The notes beneath the pieces are model-generated. The model did not search any database and was not told where the DNA came from. It worked only from the letters and a program-made list of their open reading frames with translations. A DNA stretch of 64,000 bases from UBA6059 sp964351595 (GTDB lineage: Bacteria; Bacteroidota; Bacteroidia; Cytophagales; Cyclobacteriaceae), in assembly GCA_964351595.1 (NCBI GenBank), contig CAYGOT010000003.1, forward strand, positions 1-64,000. Reading direction: 5' to 3'. Position numbers and translations under genes: made by a program. Below, one piece after another: positions 9,642-17,677 of this stretch (position 1 is the stretch's first letter; each line of letters opens with the position of its first letter).

Positions 9642-10276
9642 TAATGCAATGCTGGTTTTAATGGTAATTGACTGATAACAGTTCCTTCAAACTCGTTGAT
9701 TTCTGCAAGTCTCTTATAAACATCCTGCTCATCAAAATACCTCAATGCCATATGAACAAATATCTCTCCATGGCGCGCCTCTGATACCCACAGCTCCTTA
9801 TAAAACTTCTTTAGATCGGTTTCGGTCTGGGCGTCAGCCACGAGCCTGAATCGCTCTGCTCCCCTCGTCTCTACCACAGACGCAAGTAGCAACCGATCCA
9901 TAAACCGCTCTACACGACCGGAGCGACAGTTGTCAACCAGTGCTTTCACATAAAGATCCTGACCTATAGAATGAGGCAATCGAATATTTCGTTGCTCCAT
10001 CAGTTCATAAACCTGACGAAAATGCTCGAGCTCCTCAACTGCCGTGTCGATCAACTCTGGTATAATTTCCACTCGATCAGGGTACTTAGCCACAAAGCTC
10101 ATCGCCATGGATGAAGCTTTGCGTTCACAGTTGGCATGATCTTTCAAAAATTCATCAAAATCGCCCATCACAGTGTCCACCCATTCTTGACTACTGGCTA
10201 CCGCCAAATCCAACCTGAATTGCATAAATTCGTCTTTTCTATTTTGAACCAATACGTTTCCATTCTTTTCCTCCAT
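9641..10276 (-). CDS. miaE: tRNA-(2-methylthio-N6-isopentenyl-adenosine37) hydroxylase
   Basis: MiaE-type non-haem diiron monooxygenase, which hydroxylates the isopentenyl group of ms2i6A37 in tRNAs reading UNN codons, using oxygen. The protein is a 211-aa four-helix, ferritin-like bundle. Visible ligand segments include DHANCERKASSMAM, VEELEHFRQVYELM, the ETRGAERF helix and SEARHGEIFVHMA. The N-terminal about 17 residues before MQFRLDLA are poorly conserved, so a start at that second Met is possible. It lies divergently from pdxH with only about 45 bp between the starts. Confidence 0.88.
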   Translation of the reverse strand: MEEKNGNVLVQNRKDEFMQFRLDLAVASSQEWVDTVMGDFDEFLKDHANCERKASSMAMSFVAKYPDRVEIIPELIDTAVEELEHFRQVYELMEQRNIRLPHSIGQDLYVKALVDNCRSGRVERFMDRLLLASVVETRGAERFRLVADAQTETDLKKFYKELWVSEARHGEIFVHMALRYFDEQDVYKRLAEINEFEGTVISQLPLKPALH

Positions 10277-10321
10277 TTTGAGTTCTGAACAGAAAGGAAT
10301 TGATTACAACAACATCTATTG

Positions 10322-10960
10322 ATGAGCAATATCGCCGATTTGAGAAAAGAATACCAGCAAGCTGCGCTTGATCTGGACAGTGTTAAAGAAAATCCTATAG
10401 ATCAATTCGATAGTTGGTTTGAGCAGGCATTGAGTGGAGACATACTTGAGCCTAACGCGATGGTCGTGAGCACTTCTGACGCCAGTGGGCAGTCCACCCA
10501 GCGTACCGTCCTACTGAAGGCTTTTGATCATAAGGGGTTTGTGTTTTATACGAACTACAAAAGTCGCAAAGCGAAGCAAATCGCTGCTAATGCTCGGGTC
10601 TGCCTGCTGTTCCCTTGGTATGCTTTAGAGCGTCAGGTTATCATTCAGGGTACTGCAGAAAAAGTAAGTCAAAAAGAGTCCCTAAAGTACTTCATGAGCC
10701 GTCCCAGCGGTAGTCGGCTTGGCGCGTGGGTTTCACATCAAAGTCAGGTCATCACTTCGAGGAGCATCCTGGAGATGAAGCTGGCTGAAATGAAGAGTAA
10801 GTTCAAGGATGGAGAGATTCCGCTCCCGGATTTCTGGGGTGGGTTTAGGGTAGTGCCTCACACCATCGAGTTCTGGCAAGGTAGGCCCAGCCGCTTGCAC
10901 GATAGAATCGAATTCGTCAAAAAAGGCGATAATTGGTCAGCCCATAGACTCTCTCCTTGA
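10322..10960 (+). CDS. pdxH: Pyridoxine/pyridoxamine 5'-phosphate oxidase
   Basis: FMN-dependent oxidase that makes pyridoxal 5'-phosphate (vitamin B6 pathway and salvage). The 212-aa protein has the split-barrel FMN-binding core: RTVLLKAFDHKGFVFYTNYKSRKAKQ near residues 60-85, then the C-terminal PNPOx dimerisation region with EFWQGRPSRLHDR ending in the typical HRLSP. An in-frame TTG precedes the ATG at 10322; the ATG is preferred. Its stop codon overlaps the start of the next gene (TTGA), indicating an operon. Confidence 0.95.
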   Translation: MSNIADLRKEYQQAALDLDSVKENPIDQFDSWFEQALSGDILEPNAMVVSTSDASGQSTQRTVLLKAFDHKGFVFYTNYKSRKAKQIAANARVCLLFPWYALERQVIIQGTAEKVSQKESLKYFMSRPSGSRLGAWVSHQSQVITSRSILEMKLAEMKSKFKDGEIPLPDFWGGFRVVPHTIEFWQGRPSRLHDRIEFVKKGDNWSAHRLSP

Positions 10961-12225
10961 AAGAAAATATATACCTCAAGCGATACGCCTACCCTACCAG
11001 CTATTTTGATTTAGGATCGCTGGCTGGTTCGGATATGCTGGTAGTGATTCCTTGCTTTGATGAACCTAATTTGGTCGAAACGCTCGATTCCTTGAATCGA
11101 TCTACTGTTCCGCGCGATTGCCAGGTCGGTGTGATGATAGTCATCAATCATGGGACAAAATCAAGCGACGAAATCAAGGCAAGAAACAGAGCCACATTGG
11201 CTCAATTCCAATCCTGGGCAGACGATAACACTCACAATTCGATATCTTATCAATGCCGTCTGGTGGAATTGCCTCAGAAGCATGCCGGTGTAGGGCTTGC
11301 CCGCAAGGTAGGTATGGACGATGCTGTCAGAATATTTAACCTATCGGGAAAAGATGGTCCGATAGTTTGCCTTGATGCGGATTGCACCGTGGATAGCAAC
11401 TATTTCGAGGCACTTTGGGATGCATTCAATGATACTAAGGTCAAAAGTGCCTCACTTTATTATGAACATTCAGTTGACTTAAGCAGAGGCGATGATAATC
11501 CAGAGGGGATTGTGCTCTACGAAATCTACCTCAGGTACTACATCGACGCATTGAGGTACGCAGGCTATCCGATGGCGGTACAAACCATCGGCTCATCCAT
11601 GGCCGTGCGCTGCTCGGCTTACCAGAAATGTGGTGGAATGAACCGACGAAAGGCAGGTGAAGATTTCTACTTCATACACAAGCTGTTGCCGCTCGGTGGA
11701 TATACTGAGATCAACAGTACTATTGTTCGCCCATCGGGACGAGTCTCCGATAGAGTGCCTTTTGGCACAGGAGCCGCTATAGGCAAATGGACAGAAGATG
11801 CCTCTTCACTTGACCTCATCTATAACCCAGATATTTTCGAAGACTTAAAAACCTTTGTCGATGGTACAGATCACTTCTATAGACTTTCAGAAAGCGAGAT
11901 TACCGACTTAATTGAAGTTTTGCCCATATCGATTCGTCGCTTCCTCGAGATTGGGAATGTAGTGAAAAACGTACTTGAGATCAAAGCCAAAACCAGCAAC
12001 GCTTCATCATTCAAAAAGCAATTTTGTAATTACTTCGATGGACTGAAAGTACTGAAGTATGTACATTATGCCAGCGAGCACAATTCACCCAGAGTGCCAG
12101 TCTCCAAAGGTTTGGCGTGGATATTCGCCGAGCATTTTCAATTAGAAAAGCCTGCAACTTTGATTGAATCGCTCAAAGCACTTCGCGAATTCGACCGGAC
12201 TAATACAGTTCGAATAGATCTTTGA
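10957..12225 (+). CDS. Family 2 glycosyltransferase
   Basis: A 422-aa GT-A fold glycosyltransferase that would transfer a sugar from a nucleotide donor to an unknown acceptor. It has MLVVIPCFDEPNLVETLDSL at the start of the Rossmann-like domain, the metal-binding acidic cluster in CLDADCTVDSNY (about residues 136-147), and a later AGEDFYF catalytic-loop-like segment. There is no obvious membrane helix. The probable start is TTG at 10957, overlapping the pdxH stop by 4 bp; the next ATG would cut into the fold. The 3' end overlaps the convergent bshB1 gene by 26 bp, both frames being intact. Confidence 0.82.
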   Translation: MKENIYLKRYAYPTSYFDLGSLAGSDMLVVIPCFDEPNLVETLDSLNRSTVPRDCQVGVMIVINHGTKSSDEIKARNRATLAQFQSWADDNTHNSISYQCRLVELPQKHAGVGLARKVGMDDAVRIFNLSGKDGPIVCLDADCTVDSNYFEALWDAFNDTKVKSASLYYEHSVDLSRGDDNPEGIVLYEIYLRYYIDALRYAGYPMAVQTIGSSMAVRCSAYQKCGGMNRRKAGEDFYFIHKLLPLGGYTEINSTIVRPSGRVSDRVPFGTGAAIGKWTEDASSLDLIYNPDIFEDLKTFVDGTDHFYRLSESEITDLIEVLPISIRRFLEIGNVVKNVLEIKAKTSNASSFKKQFCNYFDGLKVLKYVHYASEHNSPRVPVSKGLAWIFAEHFQLEKPATLIESLKALREFDRTNTVRIDL

Positions 12226-12916
12226 TACCCATTCGTTTCTCTATTGTAAAACCTTCGGCATAACTAAACCCAACGGGCTGTCCCATCTCCACCCCTCTGG
12301 ATTCGATGAGATTCATAAAAGCCGGGGTTGAAATAAAGGTATCAGGTTCTTTATTATCCGGGTCGAAGAACTGTGACTTGTACGCGCGCACTGCAGCCAT
12401 CTTTTTCTCCCAATGGTCTGAAACATCAACGACAAAATCTGGATCGATGAAGTTGCTCTGAATCATATGATAGACATTCTTTGGTCGCCAAGGTTCTTGT
12501 TGAACACCATCCACTTCAGTTTCCACCCGCTTGAGGCCTGAGATAAAGCATGCTTGAGAGATTAAGGCTGATCCTTTTCCGTGATCCGGATGTCTATCAG
12601 AAACTGCGTTGGCAATGACGAGCTCAGGTTGATAAGCCCTTATCTTCCTGGCAATTGCTAGTTGATGCTCTCTATCATTTGTGAAAAACGCATCTTCAAA
12701 CTCCAGATTATCGCGAAGGGATACTCCCATGATCTTAGCAGCAGCAGCAGCCTCTTTCAGTCTGATCTCAGGAGTACCTCTGGTGCCCATCTCACCTCTC
12801 GTAAGATCAACGATACCGACCTTTCTTCCCTTTGCAACATTGGCAATAATCGTCCCGCCAGCTGACAGCTCAGCGTCATCGGGATGTGCTGCGATAACAA
12901 GAATATCAAGTTTCAT
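12200..12916 (-). CDS. bshB1: Bacillithiol biosynthesis deacetylase BshB1
   Basis: Zinc-dependent LmbE/PIG-L family deacetylase. BshB1 removes acetate from GlcNAc-malate to give GlcN-malate, the second step of bacillithiol synthesis. The 238-aa protein starts with MKLDILVIAAHPDDAELSAGG, whose HPDD supplies metal ligands. It also has the family-typical GEMGTRGTPEIRLKEA segment and the second metal-binding element SDRHPDHGKGS. The ATG at 12914-12916 is chosen over a TTG seven codons upstream. It lies downstream of trxB in the same direction, linking two thiol-redox genes. Confidence 0.92.
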   Translation of the reverse strand: MKLDILVIAAHPDDAELSAGGTIIANVAKGRKVGIVDLTRGEMGTRGTPEIRLKEAAAAAKIMGVSLRDNLEFEDAFFTNDREHQLAIARKIRAYQPELVIANAVSDRHPDHGKGSALISQACFISGLKRVETEVDGVQQEPWRPKNVYHMIQSNFIDPDFVVDVSDHWEKKMAAVRAYKSQFFDPDNKEPDTFISTPAFMNLIESRGVEMGQPVGFSYAEGFTIEKRMGIKDLFELY

Positions 12917-12942
12917 TTTGAATTGGTCATATGACAAAGAAA

Positions 12943-12975
12943 GGCGGTCGTTCTTAAATCACAGAGCAGACCGCC
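12943..12975 (-). terminator. Probable terminator of trxB
   Basis: GGCGGTC (12943-12949) and GACCGCC (12969-12975) form a 7-bp GC-rich stem with a 19-nt loop. On the minus strand it is followed by TTTCTTT. It sits between the trxB stop and the bshB1 start, so it may attenuate rather than end transcription. Confidence 0.5.
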
Positions 12976-13005
12976 ACACATGTAGCTTCTTATCCAACAG
13001 ATAGT

Positions 13006-13944
13006 TTAGGCAACTTCCATCTCCTTAGCTGCAAGGAAGCGCTCAGCATCAAGAGCGCCCATACATCCTGTTCCAGCAGCAGTCACCGCTTGACGGTAGA
13101 CATGGTCTTGGGCATCTCCGGTGGCAAAAACACCTTCAATATTGGTCTTGCTCGTACCGGGTATTGTTTTTATGTAGCCACTCTCATCCATATCCAGGTA
13201 GTCTTTGAATATTTCTGTATTTGGTTGGTGACCAATGGCTACAAAGAATCCTTGTGCCTTCAGCTCTTTCTTTTCTCCGGTCTGGTTGTTTACCACCCTC
13301 ACGCCTTCTACCTCTTCGGCACCCAACACTTCATCTACTTCAGTATTCCAAAGGATCTCGATATTGGCTCTGCTCATCACGCGCTTCTGCATGATTTTAG
13401 AAGCTCTCATCTCATCCCTTCTAACCAGCATGTAGACTTTGTTTACAAGATTGGAGAGATAGCTGGCCTCCTCGGCAGCCGTATCACCCGCTCCTACGAT
13501 TACTACATCCTGACCTTTAAAGAAGAATCCATCGCACACTGCGCATGCAGATACACCTTTGCCGTTGAGTCGCTCTTCAGACTCCAGTCCCAGCCATTTT
13601 GCGCTAGCGCCAGTTGATATAATAACTGCCTCTGCCTCCAGTTCATCCTTCTCATCGACTGTGGCCTTCAATGGGTATGATGAAAAGTCAACAGAAGTGA
13701 CTAGCCCATACCTGATGTCCGCTCCAAAACGCTCTGCCTGCTTCTGAAAGTCGATCATCATTTGAGGGCCCATTACACCATCAGGGTAGCCTGGGTAGTT
13801 TTCTACATCATTGGTAATCGTAAGCTGACCTCCGGGCTGTCCGCCTTGATACAATACGGGCTTCAAACCTGCTCTGGATGCATAGATAGCGGCGGTATAA
13901 CCTGCCGGGCCAGAACCAATGATTAATACTTGTACTTTTTCCAT
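13006..13944 (-). CDS. trxB: Thioredoxin-disulfide reductase
   Basis: NADPH-dependent flavoenzyme that reduces thioredoxin. The 312-aa length is normal for the low-molecular-weight type. It has the FAD motif IIGSGPAGYTAA near residues 8-19, the redox-active CAVC at Cys134 and Cys137, an NADPH motif IVGAGDTAAEEA, and the C-terminal FAD-contact segment GVFATGDAQDHVYRQ. A promoter-like sequence is found upstream and a hairpin downstream. In a bacillithiol-making cell it could also serve related reductants. Confidence 0.95.
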   Translation of the reverse strand: MEKVQVLIIGSGPAGYTAAIYASRAGLKPVLYQGGQPGGQLTITNDVENYPGYPDGVMGPQMMIDFQKQAERFGADIRYGLVTSVDFSSYPLKATVDEKDELEAEAVIISTGASAKWLGLESEERLNGKGVSACAVCDGFFFKGQDVVIVGAGDTAAEEASYLSNLVNKVYMLVRRDEMRASKIMQKRVMSRANIEILWNTEVDEVLGAEEVEGVRVVNNQTGEKKELKAQGFFVAIGHQPNTEIFKDYLDMDESGYIKTIPGTSKTNIEGVFATGDAQDHVYRQAVTAAGTGCMGALDAERFLAAKEMEVA

Positions 13945-13978
13945 ATTTTTTTCTGCTAAGACCTGTCGATGTAGGTCA

Positions 13979-14010
13979 CAAAATTAACTAATCACTTACT
14001 AAGGGTTAAA
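13979..14010 (-). promoter_or_regulatory. Probable trxB promoter
   Basis: On the minus strand TTTA (14007-14010), a 20-bp spacer and TAATTTTG (13979-13986) approach the Bacteroidota consensus TTTG-N19-TAnnTTTG. The -7 element matches fully and the -33 element has one mismatch. It lies about 35 bp before the trxB start. Confidence 0.5.
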
Positions 14011-14022
14011 CTGAATTAAACT

Positions 14023-14051
14023 AAAAAAGGTCTCATTTCCAGAGACCTTTT
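14023..14051 (-). terminator. Terminator of the sigma factor gene
   Basis: AAAAGGTCTC (14025-14034) and GAGACCTTTT (14042-14051) make a perfect 10-bp stem with a 7-nt loop. On the minus strand the stem runs into six T residues. It lies directly downstream of the primary sigma factor gene and upstream of the trxB promoter, so it separates the two units. Confidence 0.85.
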
Positions 14052-14072
14052 GTCGTGAACATGTCAAATTAG

Positions 14073-14936
14073 TTAGCCTAGATAAGGCTTCAATGATTTG
14101 CTCCTGGAGGCATGGCGCAACCTTCTAATGGCCTTCTCTTTGATTTGCCTTACTCTTTCTCTTGTTAAAGCGAATTTCTCCCCAATTTCCTCCAGTGTCA
14201 GAGGTTGCTCTCCATTCAAACCAAAGTAGAGCGCTACCACGTCAGCTTCTCTTTGCGTGAGTGTGGACAAGGCTCTCTGGACTTCTCTCCTCAGAGAGTC
14301 CGTCATCAAAGTATTGTCAGGGGTAACCTCCGTCTCGTTCTCAAGGACATCCAGGAGGCTGTTCTCTTCGCCATTGGCAAAAGGCGCATCCATCGAGATG
14401 TGCCTACCGGAAATCTTCATTGTATCAAGTACCTCAGTAGTTGTGATCTCCAGGAACTCCGCCATCTCATCCGGAGAAGGCTCTCTTTCATACTTCTGCT
14501 CTAGCTCACTGAATGTCTTTGAAATCTTATTCAGTGATCCCACTCTATTGAGAGGCAGGCGAACAATCCGCGATTGCTCTGCCAGGGCTTGTAGGATCGA
14601 CTGGCGGATCCACCAAACCGCGTAGGATATAAACTTAAAACCTCGGGTCTCATCGAAGCGTTGTGCCGCTTTAATGAGCCCGAGGTTTCCTTCATTTATT
14701 AAGTCTCCTAACGTGAGACCTTGATTTTGGTATTGCTTTGCTACCGAAACTACGAACCTGAGATTGGCCTTAGTAAGTTTCTCGAGTGCAAGCTGATCCC
14801 CTTGTTTAATCCTTTGGGCTAAATCGACCTCTTCATCAGCCGTAAGCAAATCAACTCTTCCGATCTCCTGTAGGTACTTGTCAAGCGATTGACTTTCTCT
14901 GTTGGTGATCTGCTTACTGATCTTAAGTTGTCTCAT
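14073..14936 (-). CDS. rpoD: Primary sigma factor, RpoD/SigA family (short Bacteroidota type)
   Basis: Housekeeping sigma subunit of RNA polymerase, 287 aa. It lacks region 1.1 and the non-conserved region, as is usual for this phylum. Region 1.2 is DKYLQEIGRVDLLTADEE; region 2 contains NLRFVVSVAKQYQNQGL, DLINEGNLGLIKAA and the RGFKFISYAVWWIRQSI promoter-melting helix; region 3 follows; region 4 has TLEEIGEKFALTRERVRQIKEKA, the -35 recognition helix-turn-helix. It should read the TAnnTTTG promoters found in this window. It ends at a strong terminator, and an AT-rich hairpin lies upstream. Confidence 0.96.
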   Translation of the reverse strand: MRQLKISKQITNRESQSLDKYLQEIGRVDLLTADEEVDLAQRIKQGDQLALEKLTKANLRFVVSVAKQYQNQGLTLGDLINEGNLGLIKAAQRFDETRGFKFISYAVWWIRQSILQALAEQSRIVRLPLNRVGSLNKISKTFSELEQKYEREPSPDEMAEFLEITTTEVLDTMKISGRHISMDAPFANGEENSLLDVLENETEVTPDNTLMTDSLRREVQRALSTLTQREADVVALYFGLNGEQPLTLEEIGEKFALTRERVRQIKEKAIRRLRHASRSKSLKPYLG

Positions 14937-14969
14937 TCAGCTAGGATTAGGTTTCTCGTCAGCACTCCT

Positions 14970-15009
14970 ATTAATATTCTGCGAATCAATTAATTCACAG
15001 AATATTAAT
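14970..15009. repeat. AT-rich perfect inverted repeat between pnp and rpoD
   Basis: ATTAATATTCTG (14970-14981) and CAGAATATTAAT (14998-15009) are 12-bp perfect arms. Inside them GAAT and ATTC (14983-14986 and 14993-14996) extend the stem to about 16 bp with one mismatch and a 6-nt loop. There is no T run on either side, so a simple terminator is doubtful. It could be a leader structure for rpoD, a 3' stabilising stem for pnp mRNA, or a protein-binding site. Confidence 0.6.
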
Positions 15010-15044
15010 ATTGTAGAAAATTAAACAACCCAGCTATTTTTTCC

Positions 15045-17186
15045 CTAACTGTCCTCTGATTTTTTCTCAGGCTTAGGTAAAAGAGCTTTTCTGGATAGTC
15101 TGAACTTGCCAGTCTTCTTATCTACTTCGATAAGCTTCACTTTGACTGTCTCACCAACTTCCAGGATACCATCCATCTTTTCTACACGCTCCCATTTGAT
15201 CTCCGAGATGTGCAATAGACCGTCCTTGCTAGGCATGAACTCAATGAATGCTCCGAATGGCATAATCGACTTGACCTTGCCTTCATAGACCTCTCCTACT
15301 TCTGGTACCGCCACGATAGCTTTGATCCTACCGAGAGCATCATCCATAGCTTCCTGATTAACGGCAAAGACACTCACCTGACCGCCTTTTTCCGTTTCTT
15401 CAATCACTACGGTAGCGCCTGTAGACTTCTGGATTTCCTGGACTACTTTACCACCAGGACCGATCAGTGGCCCGATCATGTCTCTCTCGATGATCAACTT
15501 GTGTGATCGAGGTGCATTTGGCTTCAGCTCAGCTCTAGGCTCAGCCAATGTCTCAGTGATCTTATCAAGAATGTGCATTCTACCCTTTCGAGCCTGCTCC
15601 AATGCCTCTGCAAGCAAGTCGTAAGACAAGCCATCAATCTTGATGTCCATCTGACAAGCTGTGATACCGTCCTTGGTACCAGTCACCTTGAAGTCCATAT
15701 CACCTAAGTGATCTTCGTCTCCAAGAATATCTGAAAGGATAGCATATTTCTTAGTCTCACTGTCAGAGATCATACCCATAGCAATTCCCGAAACAGGCTT
15801 CTTCAATGGAACTCCTGCGTCCATCAATGCCAGTGAACCAGCACAAACAGTTGCCATAGAAGAAGAACCATTTGATTCTAAGATGTCAGAGACTATTCTG
15901 ATTGTATATGGATTGTCCTCATCAGAGGGTAGCATGTTTTTCAATGCTCTCATCGCGAGGTTACCATGTCCAACCTCACGTCGACCAGGACCCCTGTTCG
16001 GTCTTACTTCTCCTGTTGAGAATGCAGGGAAGTTGTAGTGCAGGATAAACTTGTTGTATCCGGAATGAATAGCTCCGTCAATCATCTGCTCATCGAGCTT
16101 AGTACCCAATGTAACAGACGTCAATGATTGGGTCTCTCCGCGCGTAAATACTGCTGAACCGTGAGCGGTAGGCAAGTAGTCCACCTCAGACCAGATAGGT
16201 CTGATTTCATCAGTCTGCCGACCGTCTAACCTGACCTTATGATCAAGCACACTGTTTCTAATGGCTTCTTTCTCTACATCGTGATAGTAGGTCTTTACCA
16301 ATTTCTCGTCTAATTCACGATCTTCAGGTTGAGCCTCTTTCCACTCTGTGATGATGGCCTTAAACTTCTCAGATCTTAGAGATTTGTTGGCTATGCCTTC
16401 ACTTGCCACCTTGTATACTTTGTCATACACAGCAGCTTTTATTTCTTCCTTAAGCTCAAGATCATGCGTCTCATGAGAATATTCACGCTTCTCACCAGCA
16501 CCAAACATTTCCGCTAGGTCCAGCTGCGCCTGACACATCACTTTGATTGCCTCGTGAGCTACTTTAATTGCCTCGAGCATTTCTGCTTCCGAAGCTTCCT
16601 TGGCCTCACCCTCAACCATAGAGATGTTGTCCAGAGTTGCACCGACGATCAACTCGAGAGTAGCCTCTGCAAGCTGCGTTGGAGTAGGGTTAATAACATA
16701 TTCATCACCAATTTTGGCAACTCTAACTTCGGAGATAGGTCCTCCGAAAGGAATATCCGATACGGTGATCGCAGCAGATGCTGCAAATGCAGCCAGCGCA
16801 TCTGGCAATACATCAGGATCTGCACTGATCATTGAGATAGCAACTTGCATATCAGCATGGTAGTCGCCTGGCATCAGTGGCCTGATCACTCTGTCGACGA
16901 GTCTGCTTATCAGAATCTCATAATCTGAAAGTCTACCCTCTCTTTTTAGGAAACCACCAGGTATTTTACCATTGGCGGCAAATTTTTCTTGATAATCAAC
17001 AGACATTGGTAGAAAATCGACTCCTTCTTTTGCCTCTTTGCTAGACACTACAGTCGCCAATAGCATTGCATTGCCCATTCTAACCATTACGGAACCATCA
17101 GCCTGCTTCGCAAGCTTTCCCGTTTCCATTGTTATCTCCCGCCCATCGGGCAGGTTAAATTTCTTTGTTTGAAAATTTGTTAGCAT
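15045..17186 (-). CDS. pnp: Polyribonucleotide nucleotidyltransferase (PNPase)
   Basis: Phosphorolytic 3'-5' exoribonuclease of mRNA turnover, working as a trimer in the cytoplasm. The 713-aa order is RNase PH domain 1 (about 1-220), a helical linker, RNase PH domain 2 (about 300-540, with FTRGETQSLTSVTLG and RREVGHGNLAMRAL), a KH domain with IGPGGKVVQEIQKSTGA (about 560-610) and an S1 domain with GEVYEGKVKSIMPFGAFIEF (about 625-700). It follows rpsO on the same strand, the classic rpsO-pnp arrangement, with a hairpin between them. Confidence 0.97.
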   Translation of the reverse strand: MLTNFQTKKFNLPDGREITMETGKLAKQADGSVMVRMGNAMLLATVVSSKEAKEGVDFLPMSVDYQEKFAANGKIPGGFLKREGRLSDYEILISRLVDRVIRPLMPGDYHADMQVAISMISADPDVLPDALAAFAASAAITVSDIPFGGPISEVRVAKIGDEYVINPTPTQLAEATLELIVGATLDNISMVEGEAKEASEAEMLEAIKVAHEAIKVMCQAQLDLAEMFGAGEKREYSHETHDLELKEEIKAAVYDKVYKVASEGIANKSLRSEKFKAIITEWKEAQPEDRELDEKLVKTYYHDVEKEAIRNSVLDHKVRLDGRQTDEIRPIWSEVDYLPTAHGSAVFTRGETQSLTSVTLGTKLDEQMIDGAIHSGYNKFILHYNFPAFSTGEVRPNRGPGRREVGHGNLAMRALKNMLPSDEDNPYTIRIVSDILESNGSSSMATVCAGSLALMDAGVPLKKPVSGIAMGMISDSETKKYAILSDILGDEDHLGDMDFKVTGTKDGITACQMDIKIDGLSYDLLAEALEQARKGRMHILDKITETLAEPRAELKPNAPRSHKLIIERDMIGPLIGPGGKVVQEIQKSTGATVVIEETEKGGQVSVFAVNQEAMDDALGRIKAIVAVPEVGEVYEGKVKSIMPFGAFIEFMPSKDGLLHISEIKWERVEKMDGILEVGETVKVKLIEVDKKTGKFRLSRKALLPKPEKKSEDS

Positions 17187-17224
17187 TTAAATCTGTTCTT
17201 CCTTTCTAAACTCCATTGAGCTTA

Positions 17225-17253
17225 AAAAGAAAAGGGATTCCCTTTGAATCCCT
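17225..17253 (-). terminator. rpsO-pnp intercistronic terminator/attenuator
   Basis: AGGGATTC (17233-17240) and GAATCCCT (17246-17253) form a perfect 8-bp stem. On the minus strand it is followed by TTTTCTTTTT. It lies between the rpsO stop and the pnp start, so some transcripts should stop after rpsO and others read into pnp. Confidence 0.75.
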
Positions 17254-17263
17254 ATTTCTGTTA

Positions 17264-17539
17264 TTACTTTCTTAATTTCAGTTCCGCGATAATCGCTCGA
17301 TATCTTTCGATATCAATCTTGTGGAGATAATTGAGGAGTCTCCTTCTCTTACCTACTAGTTTCAAAAGACCTTTTCTTGATGAGTGATCTTTCTTGTTTG
17401 TCTTGAGATGCTCTGTGAGATGATTGATACGGAAAGTAAAGAGCGCGATTTGTGACTCAGGAGAGCCTGTATCGGTCTTTGACTTTAACCGACCATGATT
17501 CTCGAACAAATCAGTTTTGACTTCTTGCGTTAAATACAT
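17264..17539 (-). CDS. rpsO: 30S ribosomal protein S15
   Basis: Primary 16S rRNA-binding protein of the small subunit platform. Its 91 aa are close to the usual 88-90. Typical features are the TGSPESQIALFTFRINHLTEHLK segment (about residues 22-46), the conserved HSSRKGLLKLVGKRRRLLNYL rRNA-binding helix, and the Tyr-Arg-rich C-terminus. It has its own consensus promoter and is followed by a terminator-like hairpin and pnp. Confidence 0.97.
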   Translation of the reverse strand: MYLTQEVKTDLFENHGRLKSKTDTGSPESQIALFTFRINHLTEHLKTNKKDHSSRKGLLKLVGKRRRLLNYLHKIDIERYRAIIAELKLRK

Positions 17540-17575
17540 GCTTAGCTAAAGAATTAGTTTTAAAATTTGAAAACG

Positions 17576-17606
17576 CAAAGGTAGGCAGTATTCTGATGTA
17601 ACCAAA
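17576..17606 (-). promoter_or_regulatory. rpsO promoter
   Basis: On the minus strand TTTG (17603-17606), a 19-bp spacer and TACCTTTG (17576-17583) match the Bacteroidota consensus exactly. The -7 box lies 37 bp before the rpsO start codon. Confidence 0.75.
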
Positions 17607-17677
17607 GCGTTAGTCGAACTTAGAAATCAACCAATCACAGGTAAAAAGTGCAAAAGAACTTAGCGCTAAACTGATGC

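Noticed and set aside
13090..13617. 175-codon plus-strand frame inside trxB
   Set aside because: Antisense to trxB, whose motifs are all intact.
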